A DNA stretch of 64,000 nucleotides from Nocardia vinacea NBRC 16497. GTDB taxonomy: Bacteria > Actinomycetota > Actinomycetes > Mycobacteriales > Mycobacteriaceae. The stretch spans positions 1 to 64,000 of the forward strand of contig NZ_BAGN01000122.1 of NCBI RefSeq assembly GCF_000308835.1. Reading direction: 5' to 3'. The notes beneath the pieces were generated by a model, which saw only the letters and a list, made by a program, of their open reading frames with translations, had not been told where the DNA came from and made no database searches. Each line of letters opens with the position of its first letter. The first letter of the stretch is position 1. This document shows positions 1 through 8,993 of the stretch, one piece after another. Both the position numbers and the translations under genes were made by a program.

Positions 1-949
1 GGAATCCGGACAGTGCGTCAGGATCCGTGAGGCTGCTGATCCAGCACATATCACGCTCGCTACCGGACTCCCGCGAATATCCGAACTGGCCGGCGGCGTC
101 GTAGGTGGCCCAGATGATCCGATCGGACGCGATGTCGCCGAGCAGCTTGTGGCTCACCATCTTCGCCACCTCGTCGATCCCGTTGGTCAGGCTGGTCGAA
201 CGATTGTCGGTGAGGTCGCCGAGCACCACGAGGCGGATGTCCACGGTCGGCGCGTAGACGCGCACGTGATAGCGGCCCGGTCCATGTGTCCGAGGCAGCG
301 CGTAGACGAGCACAGCCTGCTCGATCAGGGTCGGACCGTCGAAGGTGCCGGCGCAGACGGTGGCCGCCTCGTTGTGGATCTGCCCGACGAGGCCCTGAAT
401 ATCCGCCGAGAGGCTCGCTACGTCCTCCTCGAGGATCGTTCGCAATCGCTCGACCTTGTCCGCGAGTTGCTCTGCCACACCGGCACTCTCGTCCCGCGCG
501 GTTTCGATCAACCGGCCGGTCGCCAGCCCGCGACCGAGTGCGGCGCCGCTGTCGGTGACGAGTTCGGCTGCCGCGGCCGCAAGCCGGGTGACCTCGCTGA
601 ACAGCTCGGCGGCGAACAACGGTTCGGCGAGCCCGCGGCCTTCCAAATGACGGTGGTATCGCGGCCTTTCGAGATAGGCCATCCTGGACGCCGAGTATCG
701 AATGCCGCTGTCGTGTGTCCCGGTGAGGGCCTTGCCCACGCGGGCCGTCGCGTCCTCATCGAGCAGTTCCGTGAGCTCGAGCACGGGCAACTCGTGCAGA
801 ATTACCGGCTCCGAGCCATCGTTCGAATCCCAGGACGAACGGACATGCAGGTGCACCATCGCCACCTGAGCCGCGGTGTCCTGCACCTCGATCCAGCGGC
901 GCAGCGCGCGCAACAGTCTGTCACTGTACGTTTCCTCGGTCTCAACCAT
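1..949 (-). CDS. Unrecognised protein, C-terminus beyond the window
   Basis: The reverse strand stays open from ATG at 949 to the window edge, giving at least 316 residues. I do not recognise the family. Roughly residues 110-190 are alanine-, leucine- and glutamate-rich and look like a long helix or coiled coil. It is followed by a beta-rich stretch and ends in a Ser/Gly/Glu-rich segment. No signal peptide or membrane segment is visible. The same frame stays open upstream past the ATG, with a TTG at 1045 and a coding-like stretch, so the true start may lie further right. The gene is cut by the window edge and no function is proposed. Confidence 0.6.
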   Translation of the reverse strand, partial: MVETEETYSDRLLRALRRWIEVQDTAAQVAMVHLHVRSSWDSNDGSEPVILHELPVLELTELLDEDATARVGKALTGTHDSGIRYSASRMAYLERPRYHRHLEGRGLAEPLFAAELFSEVTRLAAAAAELVTDSGAALGRGLATGRLIETARDESAGVAEQLADKVERLRTILEEDVASLSADIQGLVGQIHNEAATVCAGTFDGPTLIEQAVLVYALPRTHGPGRYHVRVYAPTVDIRLVVLGDLTDNRSTSLTNGIDEVAKMVSHKLLGDIASDRIIWATYDAAGQFGYSRESGSERDMCWISSLTDPDALSGF

Positions 950-1297
950 CAATAGCCCCCCGGGGTCGGTCTCGACATCGAATACCACACTGTACGAGAA
1001 ACTTTCGTATCCCTGCCGGTGCTGGCGGCGCTCGATCTCACGCAAGCCAGTTTGGCTAGGATTCCTCGATGAGCCCAGGCGGCCGGCGCATCTCGGATAG
1101 AGGGCCGCGCGCGTCCAGCTCCATACCGATCTCTTCCAGGGGGATCAGCGTAGGTCTCCAGGTCAGAAGTGTACTGCCCTTTGACCATTCGGGGCTTCTA
1201 TCTGGCCTTCCACCCATTCCAGGGCGGCACCACCCTCAAGCCCAGCGAACTTCGGCTTCCAGCAGTGATCTGCAACATAGCCCGATAGAATTTTACG
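950..1297. other. Region with no confident gene
   Basis: This stretch lies between the leftward partial gene and decayed fragments. Up to about 1110 the reverse frame of the partial gene remains open, so it may hold that gene's true start. The rest shows only short overlapping frames with no family resemblance. No clear hairpin or repeat was seen. Confidence 0.4.
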
Positions 1298-1417
1298 ATG
1301 GCTGGAGGAACATTCCTACGACTTGAGAATGTCCGCTTCGGCGGCCCCGCACTGCTGCGCGATATCACGGTGTTCAGCCTGATAATGGCTGGCGCGCCCG
1401 TCCGAACGGATTCCTGA
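1298..1417 (+). pseudogene. Possible ABC-transporter ATPase N-terminal scrap
   Basis: This is a 39-codon frame starting with ATG. Residues 6-28 read like the first strand of an ABC ATPase (FLRLENVRF, then LLRDITV), but the frame stops before any Walker A motif. It lies just before a broken acyl-CoA ligase fragment, so both may be debris. The resemblance is short and could be chance. Confidence 0.25.
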
Positions 1418-1547
1418 GCTTGAGCGGAGCGATAAGTACAGTGCGTTCGTCAACATTGTTGTGCGTGCGCAGTTTGCGCCTTCATGAACCCAACGAGCGA
1501 AAGCCCGAGCCTTTGCACCCAATACGTTAGCCGGGCGGAGTCGCGAC

Positions 1548-1885
1548 ATGACCATTCTGACCGGTTCCGCAGATCGTGTCGCGCTCGCCTTCGATGGACG
1601 CGAATACACGCATGCAGAACTCGAGTCGTTGGCCGCTAGGATGGCTGGCGATCTTGGGAATCTAGGAGTGCGTGCTGGGGAGCGTGTGGCGGCGAGGTCG
1701 TCCAGTCAGCCCGACTTCGTGATCGCTATGTTGGCGGTGTGGCGGCTCAACGCGGCAGTGGTGTTGTTCGAGCCCGGCGTGGATGCGGGACGGGGTGCAC
1801 GCTCTGGTTTCGACATTGCCCGCTCTCGCCACCCGATCCTTCGTCGGCGCGGATGATTTCGACAAACTGCGCGCCGGGTTGAATG
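1548..1885 (+). pseudogene. Truncated AMP-binding acyl-CoA ligase (N-terminal fragment)
   Basis: From ATG 1548, preceded by GGGCGGAG, the first 75 or so residues match the start of ANL-superfamily acyl-CoA ligases. They include the LAFDGREYTHAELESLAARMA segment (split here as LAFDGREYTH and AELESLAARM), then LGVRAGERVA and the alanine-rich helix before VVLFEP. The frame then degenerates and stops at 1856. A plausible continuation appears one frame over from about 1783 (VSTLPALATRSFVGADDF). None of the ATP-binding motifs (SGTTG..K) is present. It is a disrupted remnant whose 3' end abuts the 3' end of the kinase-LuxR gene on the other strand. Confidence 0.55.
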
Positions 1886-1929
1886 TCCAATCAATGTTCT
1901 TGGGCTCTTGCGGGACTGTACCGGTCGTA

Positions 1930-4900
1930 TCAAGGCGTTTCAGGTCTGGCTTCCGCCACGATCCAGGCCGCGATCTGGGCGCGCGAGGTGAATCCGAGTT
2001 TGGTCAGGATGTGTTCGATGTGGCCTTCGGCCGTGCGTTGTGAGATCACCAATTTGGCAGCGATCTGCTTGTTGCTGAGTCCTTGGGCGACTAGGACGGC
2101 GATCTGCCGCTCACGCTTGGTCAATGTTGTTGATCCATGCCGTGTGTCGGTGCACTGTTCACCGAGCGCGTAGGCCACAGCAGTCACCATCCCCATCGCC
2201 TCGCCTTTCCGGAAGGCCGCGTCGAATTTGCGCGTACCGAGGCTACGACGCGCCATTGACTCACACTGCTCGTGAAAGCGGGCGATGTTCAGGAAGGTGG
2301 CCGTGGTAGTCCCCACACGCATGAGCCCCTGTGCGGCTCCTAGCAAAATAGCCACGCGCTCGGAGTCGCCATGGTCGGCGGCAGTCCAGGCCAACGCCTC
2401 CAGACTGAGTGCGGCGACCACCGAGCTATTGGGCCCCCGGTTGACTCGCAGCGATTCCTGGAGCAGTTGTTGAGCGCGGTCCCACTCGCCTTGCTGCCAT
2501 ACGGCAATCCCCATGTTGCGCAACGCAGCCGAGCGATACAGTAGTTCGCCTTGCGCTTCGGTGATGGAAAGTACTCGGCGGTACTGTTCGATCGCCCGAG
2601 TTGTATCGCCGCAAAGTCCGTATGCCCACCCGAAGATGGTCAGAGCACTAACATAGAGATGCCCCGTTGTGTTCGAGCTGAGCATCTCGATGGCACGTTC
2701 GAGGGCGGACAATGCGGTCGCCCCGTCGCCACTACCAAACGCGAGAATGCCTTCGGCGTAGGCGATCTGCGCCTGGATCGCAGGGGTGGAGGCCTGTTCG
2801 GCGAGCACTCGCGCCTGCCTCAAGAGGTCGGCTGCGGATTGGAAATCTCCCTGCAGCGCGGCCATCTGGCAGCCGACGCATAGGGCCTTGATACGACCAG
2901 GTACCGATCGCGACTTCCGGTGGGCGAGGACGCGGTCCAGCCAGGATCGACCTTCCCCATACAGGCCATGAAATCCCCAGAACTCGAACAGTGCCCCAGC
3001 GGTGGACAACCCCGCTGCAGCTGCTTCCTGGGTGTCCTCGGATAGACAGGATTCGAGCGCTTCGCGCAGGTTTGGCAGCTCCCTGTCGAGGCGGCTCATC
3101 CACTCGAGCTGCTGGCGGCTGATCCATCCAGCTTCTGCATCGAGTGCCAACTGTTGGTAGTAGGCGCGGTGTCGTCGGCGCAGGTCCTGGTATTCGCCGG
3201 ACTCTCGCAGCTTCTGTCGACCGTAGTCTCGAAGTGTGCCGAGCATCCGGAACCGGACGATAGTGTCGGACCGCTCCCGTATCAGGATGGACTTATCGAC
3301 CAGGGCAGACAGCACATCGAGGACACTGTGCTCGAGCGCGTTGGTTTCCGAGCCACGGATGAGGTCGGTGCCGCATACCTGCTCGGCGGCATCGAGCTCG
3401 CAGCTGCCGGCGAACACCGACAGCCTCGCCCACAGCCGCTGTTCGGCCGGAGTGCACAACCCGTAGCTCCAGTCCATACTCCATCGCAGCGCCTGTTGGC
3501 GCCTCGGGGCAGTGCGGTTGCCGCGGGTAAGTAGGGCGTAGCGGTCGGTGAGCCGGGACAGGATCTGGTCGGGAGACATCGTGCGCATTCGCGCCGCGGC
3601 CAGCTCGATCGCCAGCGGCAACCCGTCCAAATGGGCACAGATCCGGGCCACGGCGGCCTTGTTGTCCTCGTCGAGTTCGAAGCTTGGCACCGCCGCCGCG
3701 GCACGGTCGGCGAACAACATCACTGCATCGAATCGAGGCAGCTCAATCAGCGTCGGCTCCCGGTCAGTATCTGGGACCGTCAGCGGCATCACCCGCAGTA
3801 CCGCTTCACCTGCGATGTTCAGCGGTTCGCGGGTCGTGATGAGGACCCGGAGATCCGGACAGGCTCGCAGTAACGTCTCGGTCAGCTCCGCGACAGCTTC
3901 CACCATTTGCTCGCAATTATCCAAGACAAGCAGGGTCTCTCGTGAGCTCAGGAAGCCGATCAGAATATTGACTCGCGGTGTGGCCGACTCGTCTCGCAGA
4001 CCCAGGGTGGCCGCGACCACATCGAGCAGCAGCGCGGCGTCGGACACGTTCGCCAGTTCGACCAACCACGTCCCGCCTTCGAAATCGTGTCGCGCACTCG
4101 AAACGGCCCGCAAGGCGAGCCGCGTCTTGCCGACACCTCCGATTCCAGTCAACGTCACCAGCCTGGACTTCGAGAGCAGGCTGTGCACCTTAGCCGACTC
4201 GCTGCGCCGGTCGATCAAATCGGTCAGCTCGAGCGGCAGGTTGCCTGTGGTGCCCCGGACACCCGCTGCCAGCGGTGCCCGGCGAACCGGCACCGGTGGC
4301 TTCTGGTACTCGACATCCGGTTCAGCCTGCAATGCCGTCTCACCACTTGCGAATCCATGACTCCGCTGGATTTGGCGAAGGATCTCGCTCAGGGACGCCG
4401 CCGACGGCCGCTCATTGCGGTCTCGGTTCATCGCCGTCTCCACTGCGGCCGACACATCCTCAGGGATGCCGGTGTCCCGCAGGTCTGGAACCGGGTGGGT
4501 AGTGATCCGGACAAATTGTGTCACCACGCTCTCACCACTCAGCCGTTCGAACGCAGCATGCCCGGTCAGCGCACAAAACAAGGTGGCGCCGAGCCCGTAC
4601 ACATCCGCGGCCGGGGTCGGCGGCCCGCTCTCGAGGACTTCCGGTGCGGTAAACGCTGGCGACCCTGTCACAATCCTTGCCGCCGTCCGAAACCCACCAA
4701 CGATGCGCGCGATACCGAAATCGGTCAACGCCGGCTCACCGTACTCGGTGAGCAGAATATTGCCCGGCTTCACGTCCCGATGCACGATACCGAGCCGATG
4801 CGCGCTGGCAAGGGCCCCGGCGATCTTCACCCCGATCGACACCACCTTCTCCACTGAGAGCGGGCCATGCTGGCGGATCCACGCATCCAGGGAATCCAGC

Positions 4901-5220
4901 GGGTAGTACGGCATCACCAAATAGGGGCAACCGCTCGTGGTGGCGCCGGTCTGCAGCACCGTGACGATATTCGGATGCCCGGTCAACCGGCCCATCGCCC
5001 GCTGCTCGCGAACAAACCGCGCCCGATTGTCATCGTCCAGTTCCGCAGTCAGTACCTTCACGGCCACCGTCCGGTCCAACCCCGGCTGCCAACAGCGATA
5101 CACGACACCGAAACCACCGCGCCCAATCTCCACGGCGTCCTCGAAACCAGCCGCAGCCAACTCCGCCGTGAGCGGTGTCATGACCTCACGGCGCGTCCGC
5201 ATCGGATCATCGTCGGTCAT
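1930..5220 (-). CDS. Ser/Thr kinase - NTPase - LuxR fusion regulator
   Basis: This is a 1096-residue multidomain regulator. Residues 25-285 form a eukaryotic-type kinase with a G-loop GRGGFG (33-38), Lys55, HRDVKPGN (147-154), DFG (167-169) and APE (192-194), so it looks catalytically complete. Residues 330-700 are an AAA/NB-ARC-type module with P-loop GIGGVGKT (359-366) and Walker B LLVLDN (430-435). A helical TPR-like region follows, and the last 65 residues are a LuxR HTH starting LTKRERQIAVLVAQGLSNKQIA. ATG 5220 is chosen because MTDDDPMRTRRE directly precedes the kinase; upstream in-frame sequence to 5499 does not look like protein. It probably senses a signal and controls nearby genes; the target is unknown. 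A decayed copy of its N-terminus lies at 5879-6112 on the other strand. Confidence 0.9.
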   Translation of the reverse strand: MTDDDPMRTRREVMTPLTAELAAAGFEDAVEIGRGGFGVVYRCWQPGLDRTVAVKVLTAELDDDNRARFVREQRAMGRLTGHPNIVTVLQTGATTSGCPYLVMPYYPLDSLDAWIRQHGPLSVEKVVSIGVKIAGALASAHRLGIVHRDVKPGNILLTEYGEPALTDFGIARIVGGFRTAARIVTGSPAFTAPEVLESGPPTPAADVYGLGATLFCALTGHAAFERLSGESVVTQFVRITTHPVPDLRDTGIPEDVSAAVETAMNRDRNERPSAASLSEILRQIQRSHGFASGETALQAEPDVEYQKPPVPVRRAPLAAGVRGTTGNLPLELTDLIDRRSESAKVHSLLSKSRLVTLTGIGGVGKTRLALRAVSSARHDFEGGTWLVELANVSDAALLLDVVAATLGLRDESATPRVNILIGFLSSRETLLVLDNCEQMVEAVAELTETLLRACPDLRVLITTREPLNIAGEAVLRVMPLTVPDTDREPTLIELPRFDAVMLFADRAAAAVPSFELDEDNKAAVARICAHLDGLPLAIELAAARMRTMSPDQILSRLTDRYALLTRGNRTAPRRQQALRWSMDWSYGLCTPAEQRLWARLSVFAGSCELDAAEQVCGTDLIRGSETNALEHSVLDVLSALVDKSILIRERSDTIVRFRMLGTLRDYGRQKLRESGEYQDLRRRHRAYYQQLALDAEAGWISRQQLEWMSRLDRELPNLREALESCLSEDTQEAAAAGLSTAGALFEFWGFHGLYGEGRSWLDRVLAHRKSRSVPGRIKALCVGCQMAALQGDFQSAADLLRQARVLAEQASTPAIQAQIAYAEGILAFGSGDGATALSALERAIEMLSSNTTGHLYVSALTIFGWAYGLCGDTTRAIEQYRRVLSITEAQGELLYRSAALRNMGIAVWQQGEWDRAQQLLQESLRVNRGPNSSVVAALSLEALAWTAADHGDSERVAILLGAAQGLMRVGTTTATFLNIARFHEQCESMARRSLGTRKFDAAFRKGEAMGMVTAVAYALGEQCTDTRHGSTTLTKRERQIAVLVAQGLSNKQIAAKLVISQRTAEGHIEHILTKLGFTSRAQIAAWIVAEARPETP

Positions 5221-5878
5221 CGGCTCGATGCGATGCGATGCGACCAGCAGGCCTCCGGATGTCAGGCAACATGCGCTCACCTTTCGCCCACCCTCAGCGT
5301 ATCGCCAAAGAATGAGCACCGGCATGCCGAGAATTTCATCCAGAGAACGCCGAGGAGAATGATGTGAAGTCCTCGCCCGGCAGCTTCGAAAGCACACTGG
5401 AAACGCAGCGGCAACTGCGACCACATGCACCACCGACGCCAATGCCGCGCTCAGATCGTCCGCGCCGGTTACCGCACAATGCGGCGCGCCCGGCGACAAT
5501 TCTCACCCTTTCCCAGCATCTCCAGCAAACTCATCGAACCCGATGTCAATGCCAGAGACGCTACGGTGGGTTCCTCCAAGACACGCCCTTTGGAGTGCTG
5601 CTAGTAGCAGCAAGTCGCTGTGCCCGCCGAGGTAGCGCATCCGGACTCGGATTGGTTGGAATGGAAGGGCGAGACCAGGCATATCACGGATAGTCGTCCC
5701 GCCTATGCTGTCGTCGGTTCTTGCCCGTCGGAAGACTGTCCTCGAATCGTCGGGGCCCCTTCCTAGGTCGAGAGGGTGGCATGGATGAGTGGCTGCGGCG
5801 AGGTCTTGTCGGCTGGGTCGACTCCACGGTGGCGTGCCGCGGGGCTGTTTCGCGGTCGCGTGGGTGAATCAGCGGTCG
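5221..5878. promoter_or_regulatory. Intergenic region upstream of the kinase-LuxR gene
   Basis: These 658 bases hold the presumed promoter of the leftward kinase-LuxR gene and run into a decayed kinase fragment on the other strand. Open frames here are short and overlapping, with no family resemblance. I could not fix a -35/-10 pair or an operator. Confidence 0.35.
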
Positions 5879-6112
5879 GTGTCTCACGATCCGGAGGGGA
5901 CGCACCGCGACCAGCAGTTCGGTATCGCGGCGGAATTGGCTGCGGCCGGGTTCGATGATGCGCAGGAGACCGGCCGGGGCGGTTTAGGTATCGGGTATCA
6001 GTAAGTCGAGGGCTCGCTCGACCGCCAGGTAGCGGTGAAGGTGATGGCGATCGGACAAATAGTCGCATCCGGGGTGCCCCGCAAAGTAGATGCGCGCAAC
6101 CCTATGTTCTGA
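5879..6112 (+). pseudogene. Decayed N-terminal copy of the kinase-LuxR regulator
   Basis: Read rightward from GTG 5879, this frame gives DPEGTHRDQ, then AAELAAAGFDDAQETGRGGLGIGY, here described in pieces as AAELAAAGF and ETGRGGLG. After an in-frame TAA it continues LDRQVAVKVM before a TGA at 6110. That tracks the start of the neighbouring regulator (AELAAAGFEDAVEIGRGGFG, then LDRTVAVKVL), including the G-loop and the catalytic Lys. Only about 70 codons survive. It is an inverted, truncated paralogue remnant. Confidence 0.65.
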
Positions 6113-6568
6113 AAATCGAAACATGTTTTGACAATTGCGATTTGGTGTGTCAAAGCACGTTGGTGCCGGCGGAATGGACCGTGTTCGATGCTCCGAAACC
6201 TCTTGCGCGACGCCGTGATTGGTGTCACACTCATGAACACCGTTCCGTATAATGAAACACATCAGGAGAACTCAACGGGGTGCATGCTGCCGACCTCGGC
6301 CGCCCTGTCGCGCCGAGGGCGCCTACACCCCCCGAATTCGCAATATCTTTCGTTTCCCATACGCACAGATTGGTGGGCGCATTGCTCTGCCCTTACTGTT
6401 GTTGATTTCCATGCCCGCCTGAAATGTGACAGGAGCGGGTCTCTGTTCTCGCGCCGGTGAATCCGTGCGATTTGGCGTCCCTGTGTGCGCGAGATATCTG
6501 CCGATGCATGTCGCGAGTGGTAGCGGATATTCGGCTGCCCGCATGCCGTACCACCAGAAAGAATTACG
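6113..6568 (+). promoter_or_regulatory. Long leader / promoter region of the MFS gene
   Basis: This gap of 456 bases precedes the MFS transporter. It contains a consensus -10 box TATAAT at 6248-6253 without a strong -35. If used, the transcript would carry a leader of about 310 nt. A 58-codon frame from ATG 6283 inside the leader has no recognisable family and no well-placed ribosome binding site. No riboswitch class was recognised. Confidence 0.35.
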
Positions 6569-8050
6569 ATGTCTGACACAATCCCCTCTGCATCGACCGA
6601 AATCGGTTCCGCCGCTGAGCGATCCGGCGGTTTTCCACTGATGCTGGCGTTGATTTTGCCCGCCCAGCTGTTATCGGTCGCCGGCATCGCCGGAGGTGTA
6701 GCGCAGCCGCATATCGCTGAACACTTCCGCACCACCGACATCGTCTGGTTCAATCTCGCCACATTGCTGGTATCGCTGTTCACGCTGCCGTTCGCCGTCA
6801 AGCTCGGCGATGTCCATGGCAAGCGCCGCGTGATGTTGATACTCGCAGCCGCCGGCATCATCGGCGATGTCGTGTCCGCGCTGGCTCCGAGTTTCGCTGT
6901 ACTTCTCATCGGTCGGGCGATAGCCGGTCTCTACGGACCGATCGTGGCGCTGATTCCCGCCTGCATCCGGGAGTGTTTCCCGGCTAGACGGGTAACGATG
7001 GCATACGGCGTGGTCATGGGCTCGGTCGGACTCGTGATCCTGGTGACCCCCTTGGTTGTCGGCCATCTGATCGATTCCTTCGGATGGCGCAGTGCGATGT
7101 GGTTGCTGACCGGCCTGACAGTCATCGCGATGGGCATGCTGGCGCTCATGCCGGAAACCCCGCGGCGCGGACGGTTCACGGACGAATTCGATTGGCTCGG
7201 TGGACTTTTGCTCGGCGCAGGAGTCGCACTCCTGGCATACGGCGGCGGCAATCTGTACAGCTTGGGTTGGACCGCTGCGCGGACAGCCTGGCCGCTGCTT
7301 GTGGGCCTTGTCGCGCTGACCGCCTTCGTATCGGTCGAACTGCGGTCTGCCCATCCGATTGTCGACGTGCGGATGCTGGCTCGACGCCCGGTCGCGATCG
7401 TAATCATTACTGCTGCGTTCGTTCAATTCGCGTTCATCGTTTCTCCGACGGTCCTTTCGTTCTTGGCTCAGTACCCCCGAATTCCTTTCGTTTCCGACGG
7501 ATTCGGGTGGTCGGCCACCCATTACGCGGTCGTCGGCATACCGGCCGGGACGGCCACCGTCGCGGCGGCCGTGGCAACTGGCGTTCTGCTGAAACATGTC
7601 GGCCCCCGGCCGCTTTGGCTGGCAGGCGCTGCCGCGCTCGTGGTCGGGCTGGCGGTATTCGCCCGCTATCACCACGACACTGCGCAGGTCATCGTCGCTT
7701 CTGTGCTGGTCGGCCTTGCCGGCGGTGTAGTGATGGCCTGTGGCACCGCGATGGTCGTCTCGGTTGTCACCGCCGATGACCAGGCGACCGTCAACGGCAT
7801 CGCCTACCTGGTCCTGCAAATCGTCGGCGGTTTCGGTTATCAGATGCTGTTCACCGTGCTTGCTACTCATCAGGTCGTGCTGCAAGGTGTTCCGTTCTAT
7901 TTGGACGACGCGTACGTAAGTGCCTACTGGTTGCTCACTGGAATTGCGGGGATCGGGCTGTTGGCCGCTGTTCTGCTGCCGCGGATCCAGCGCCCGTTGG
8001 ATGCGCTCGCAAGCTCGACTTCGAAACGTTTGGATGCACAGGAGATTTGA
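6569..8050 (+). CDS. MFS transporter, DHA2-like (about 14 TM)
   Basis: This 493-residue integral membrane protein looks like a proton-driven drug or metabolite carrier. Hydrophobic segments begin at residue 20 and recur through residue 475. The MFS loop motif appears after TM2 as KLGDVHGKRRVM, near residue 95, and motif C-like glycine and proline residues follow (GSVGLVILVTPLVVGHLID region). Its length fits the 14-TM DHA2 group better than 12-TM carriers. ATG 6569 is preceded by AGAAAG. It stands alone, followed 139 bp later by the ABM/MDR pair. The substrate cannot be told; given its surroundings, an aromatic acid or a toxic intermediate is plausible. Confidence 0.85.
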   Translation: MSDTIPSASTEIGSAAERSGGFPLMLALILPAQLLSVAGIAGGVAQPHIAEHFRTTDIVWFNLATLLVSLFTLPFAVKLGDVHGKRRVMLILAAAGIIGDVVSALAPSFAVLLIGRAIAGLYGPIVALIPACIRECFPARRVTMAYGVVMGSVGLVILVTPLVVGHLIDSFGWRSAMWLLTGLTVIAMGMLALMPETPRRGRFTDEFDWLGGLLLGAGVALLAYGGGNLYSLGWTAARTAWPLLVGLVALTAFVSVELRSAHPIVDVRMLARRPVAIVIITAAFVQFAFIVSPTVLSFLAQYPRIPFVSDGFGWSATHYAVVGIPAGTATVAAAVATGVLLKHVGPRPLWLAGAAALVVGLAVFARYHHDTAQVIVASVLVGLAGGVVMACGTAMVVSVVTADDQATVNGIAYLVLQIVGGFGYQMLFTVLATHQVVLQGVPFYLDDAYVSAYWLLTGIAGIGLLAAVLLPRIQRPLDALASSTSKRLDAQEI

Positions 8051-8074
8051 TCCTCGCTGGATACTTTGCTATGA

Positions 8075-8091
8075 GTCCTGTAATTCAGGAC
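8075..8091. promoter_or_regulatory. Palindromic operator GTCCTGTAATTCAGGAC
   Basis: This is a perfect 6-bp inverted repeat with a 5-bp AT-rich spacer, about 100 bp before the ABM-domain gene. An almost identical 17-bp site (spacer TAAAT) lies in the divergent promoter of the IclR regulator and FAD monooxygenase at 13858-13874. Two copies in two promoter regions suggest one repressor or activator, probably the IclR protein at 13044-13835, controls both. This is inference from site sharing. Confidence 0.6.
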
Positions 8092-8188
8092 GAAGCTTTC
8101 GTGAGGTAGGACCCATTTTATGATGGGGTGGCCCAGATCACATGCTGCCGCGCCGCATCGATCTGCTCAATGACGAGGAGAAACCTAG

Positions 8189-8983
8189 ATGATCACACTG
8201 AATGATTTCGATTCCAACGCGCCATTTCTGGCGCAGCTGAATGAAGCCGGCGACGAACCGGTCATCATAGTGAACACTTTCCTGGCCCCGGAGGGCCGAG
8301 TGGAGGACGTTATCGAGATATGGCGCCAGGATTCCGACATTATGAAAGCCAAACCCGGATTCATTTCAGCCCAGCTGCATCAAGGCACAGCGGACAGCCG
8401 AGTACTTACCAATGTCGCCGTGTGGGAATCGACGAAGGCTCTTCAGGAGGCCTTCGTCAGCCCCGACTTCCAAGGCCTGCTGCCCGCGTATCCAGATGGC
8501 TCCGTGGCGTATCCGCACCTGGTGCGCCCTGTCGCGGTGCCGGGGATCTGCCTGGGTGCGCCATGGGATACTGCAGCCGCGGGCTTTCAGGAGCCCGGTG
8601 ACTCAGCCGGCCCGGCCATCGAGTTCTTCGAGCTGACCCCGGAATTGCCCGTCGCCAGCCAACTCGCTTCCACTGAAAGCGATTTCATGCTGCTAGATGT
8701 CCTGATAGCACCCGAGGGCGCAGTCGAGCAGGCGATCGCGGCCTACCAGCAGACAGGTGCCTTTATGAAGCAGCAGCCGGGGTTTATTCAGGCCCAGCTC
8801 TATCGTGGCACCAGCGGCAGTGGCGTGCTGATCAACCTCGCGGTCTGGGAGTCCGGCAAGGCCCTGTTCGATGCGGTCTCGGACCCGGGCTTCGCCGCGG
8901 TGACCGCAGCCTATCCGGTCGGGAGCCGCTGCACTCGCCATGCGCTCCGTCGCGTCGCTGTACCGGGCGTGTGCGTTGCCTGA
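8189..8983 (+). CDS. Tandem ABM-domain protein (monooxygenase-like)
   Basis: The 264 residues form two repeats, about 25-125 and 160-264. Each carries a dimeric alpha/beta-barrel ABM fold: a beta strand (VIIVNTFLAPEG / FMLLDVLIAPEG), helix, KPGFISAQLHQG / QPGFIQAQLYRG, then NVAVWES / NLAVWES, and a closing RPVAVPGIC / RRVAVPGVC. The family includes antibiotic-biosynthesis monooxygenases and quinone-handling enzymes, but many members have no known activity. ATG 8189 follows GAGGAG. It lies 10 bp ahead of an MDR reductase on the same strand and behind the GTCCTG palindrome. A role in handling an aromatic or quinone intermediate is plausible but unproven. Confidence 0.75.
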   Translation: MITLNDFDSNAPFLAQLNEAGDEPVIIVNTFLAPEGRVEDVIEIWRQDSDIMKAKPGFISAQLHQGTADSRVLTNVAVWESTKALQEAFVSPDFQGLLPAYPDGSVAYPHLVRPVAVPGICLGAPWDTAAAGFQEPGDSAGPAIEFFELTPELPVASQLASTESDFMLLDVLIAPEGAVEQAIAAYQQTGAFMKQQPGFIQAQLYRGTSGSGVLINLAVWESGKALFDAVSDPGFAAVTAAYPVGSRCTRHALRRVAVPGVCVA

Positions 8984-8993
8984 CGAGCTGAAC

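Noticed and set aside
3548..4360. Long forward frames opposite the kinase-LuxR gene
   Set aside because: They are antisense to a clear multidomain gene and show skewed Arg/Ser-rich composition with no family resemblance.
6671..7885. 404-codon reverse frame across the MFS gene
   Set aside because: It is extremely His/Asp/Arg/Gln-rich, antisense to a well-supported transporter, and has no motifs.
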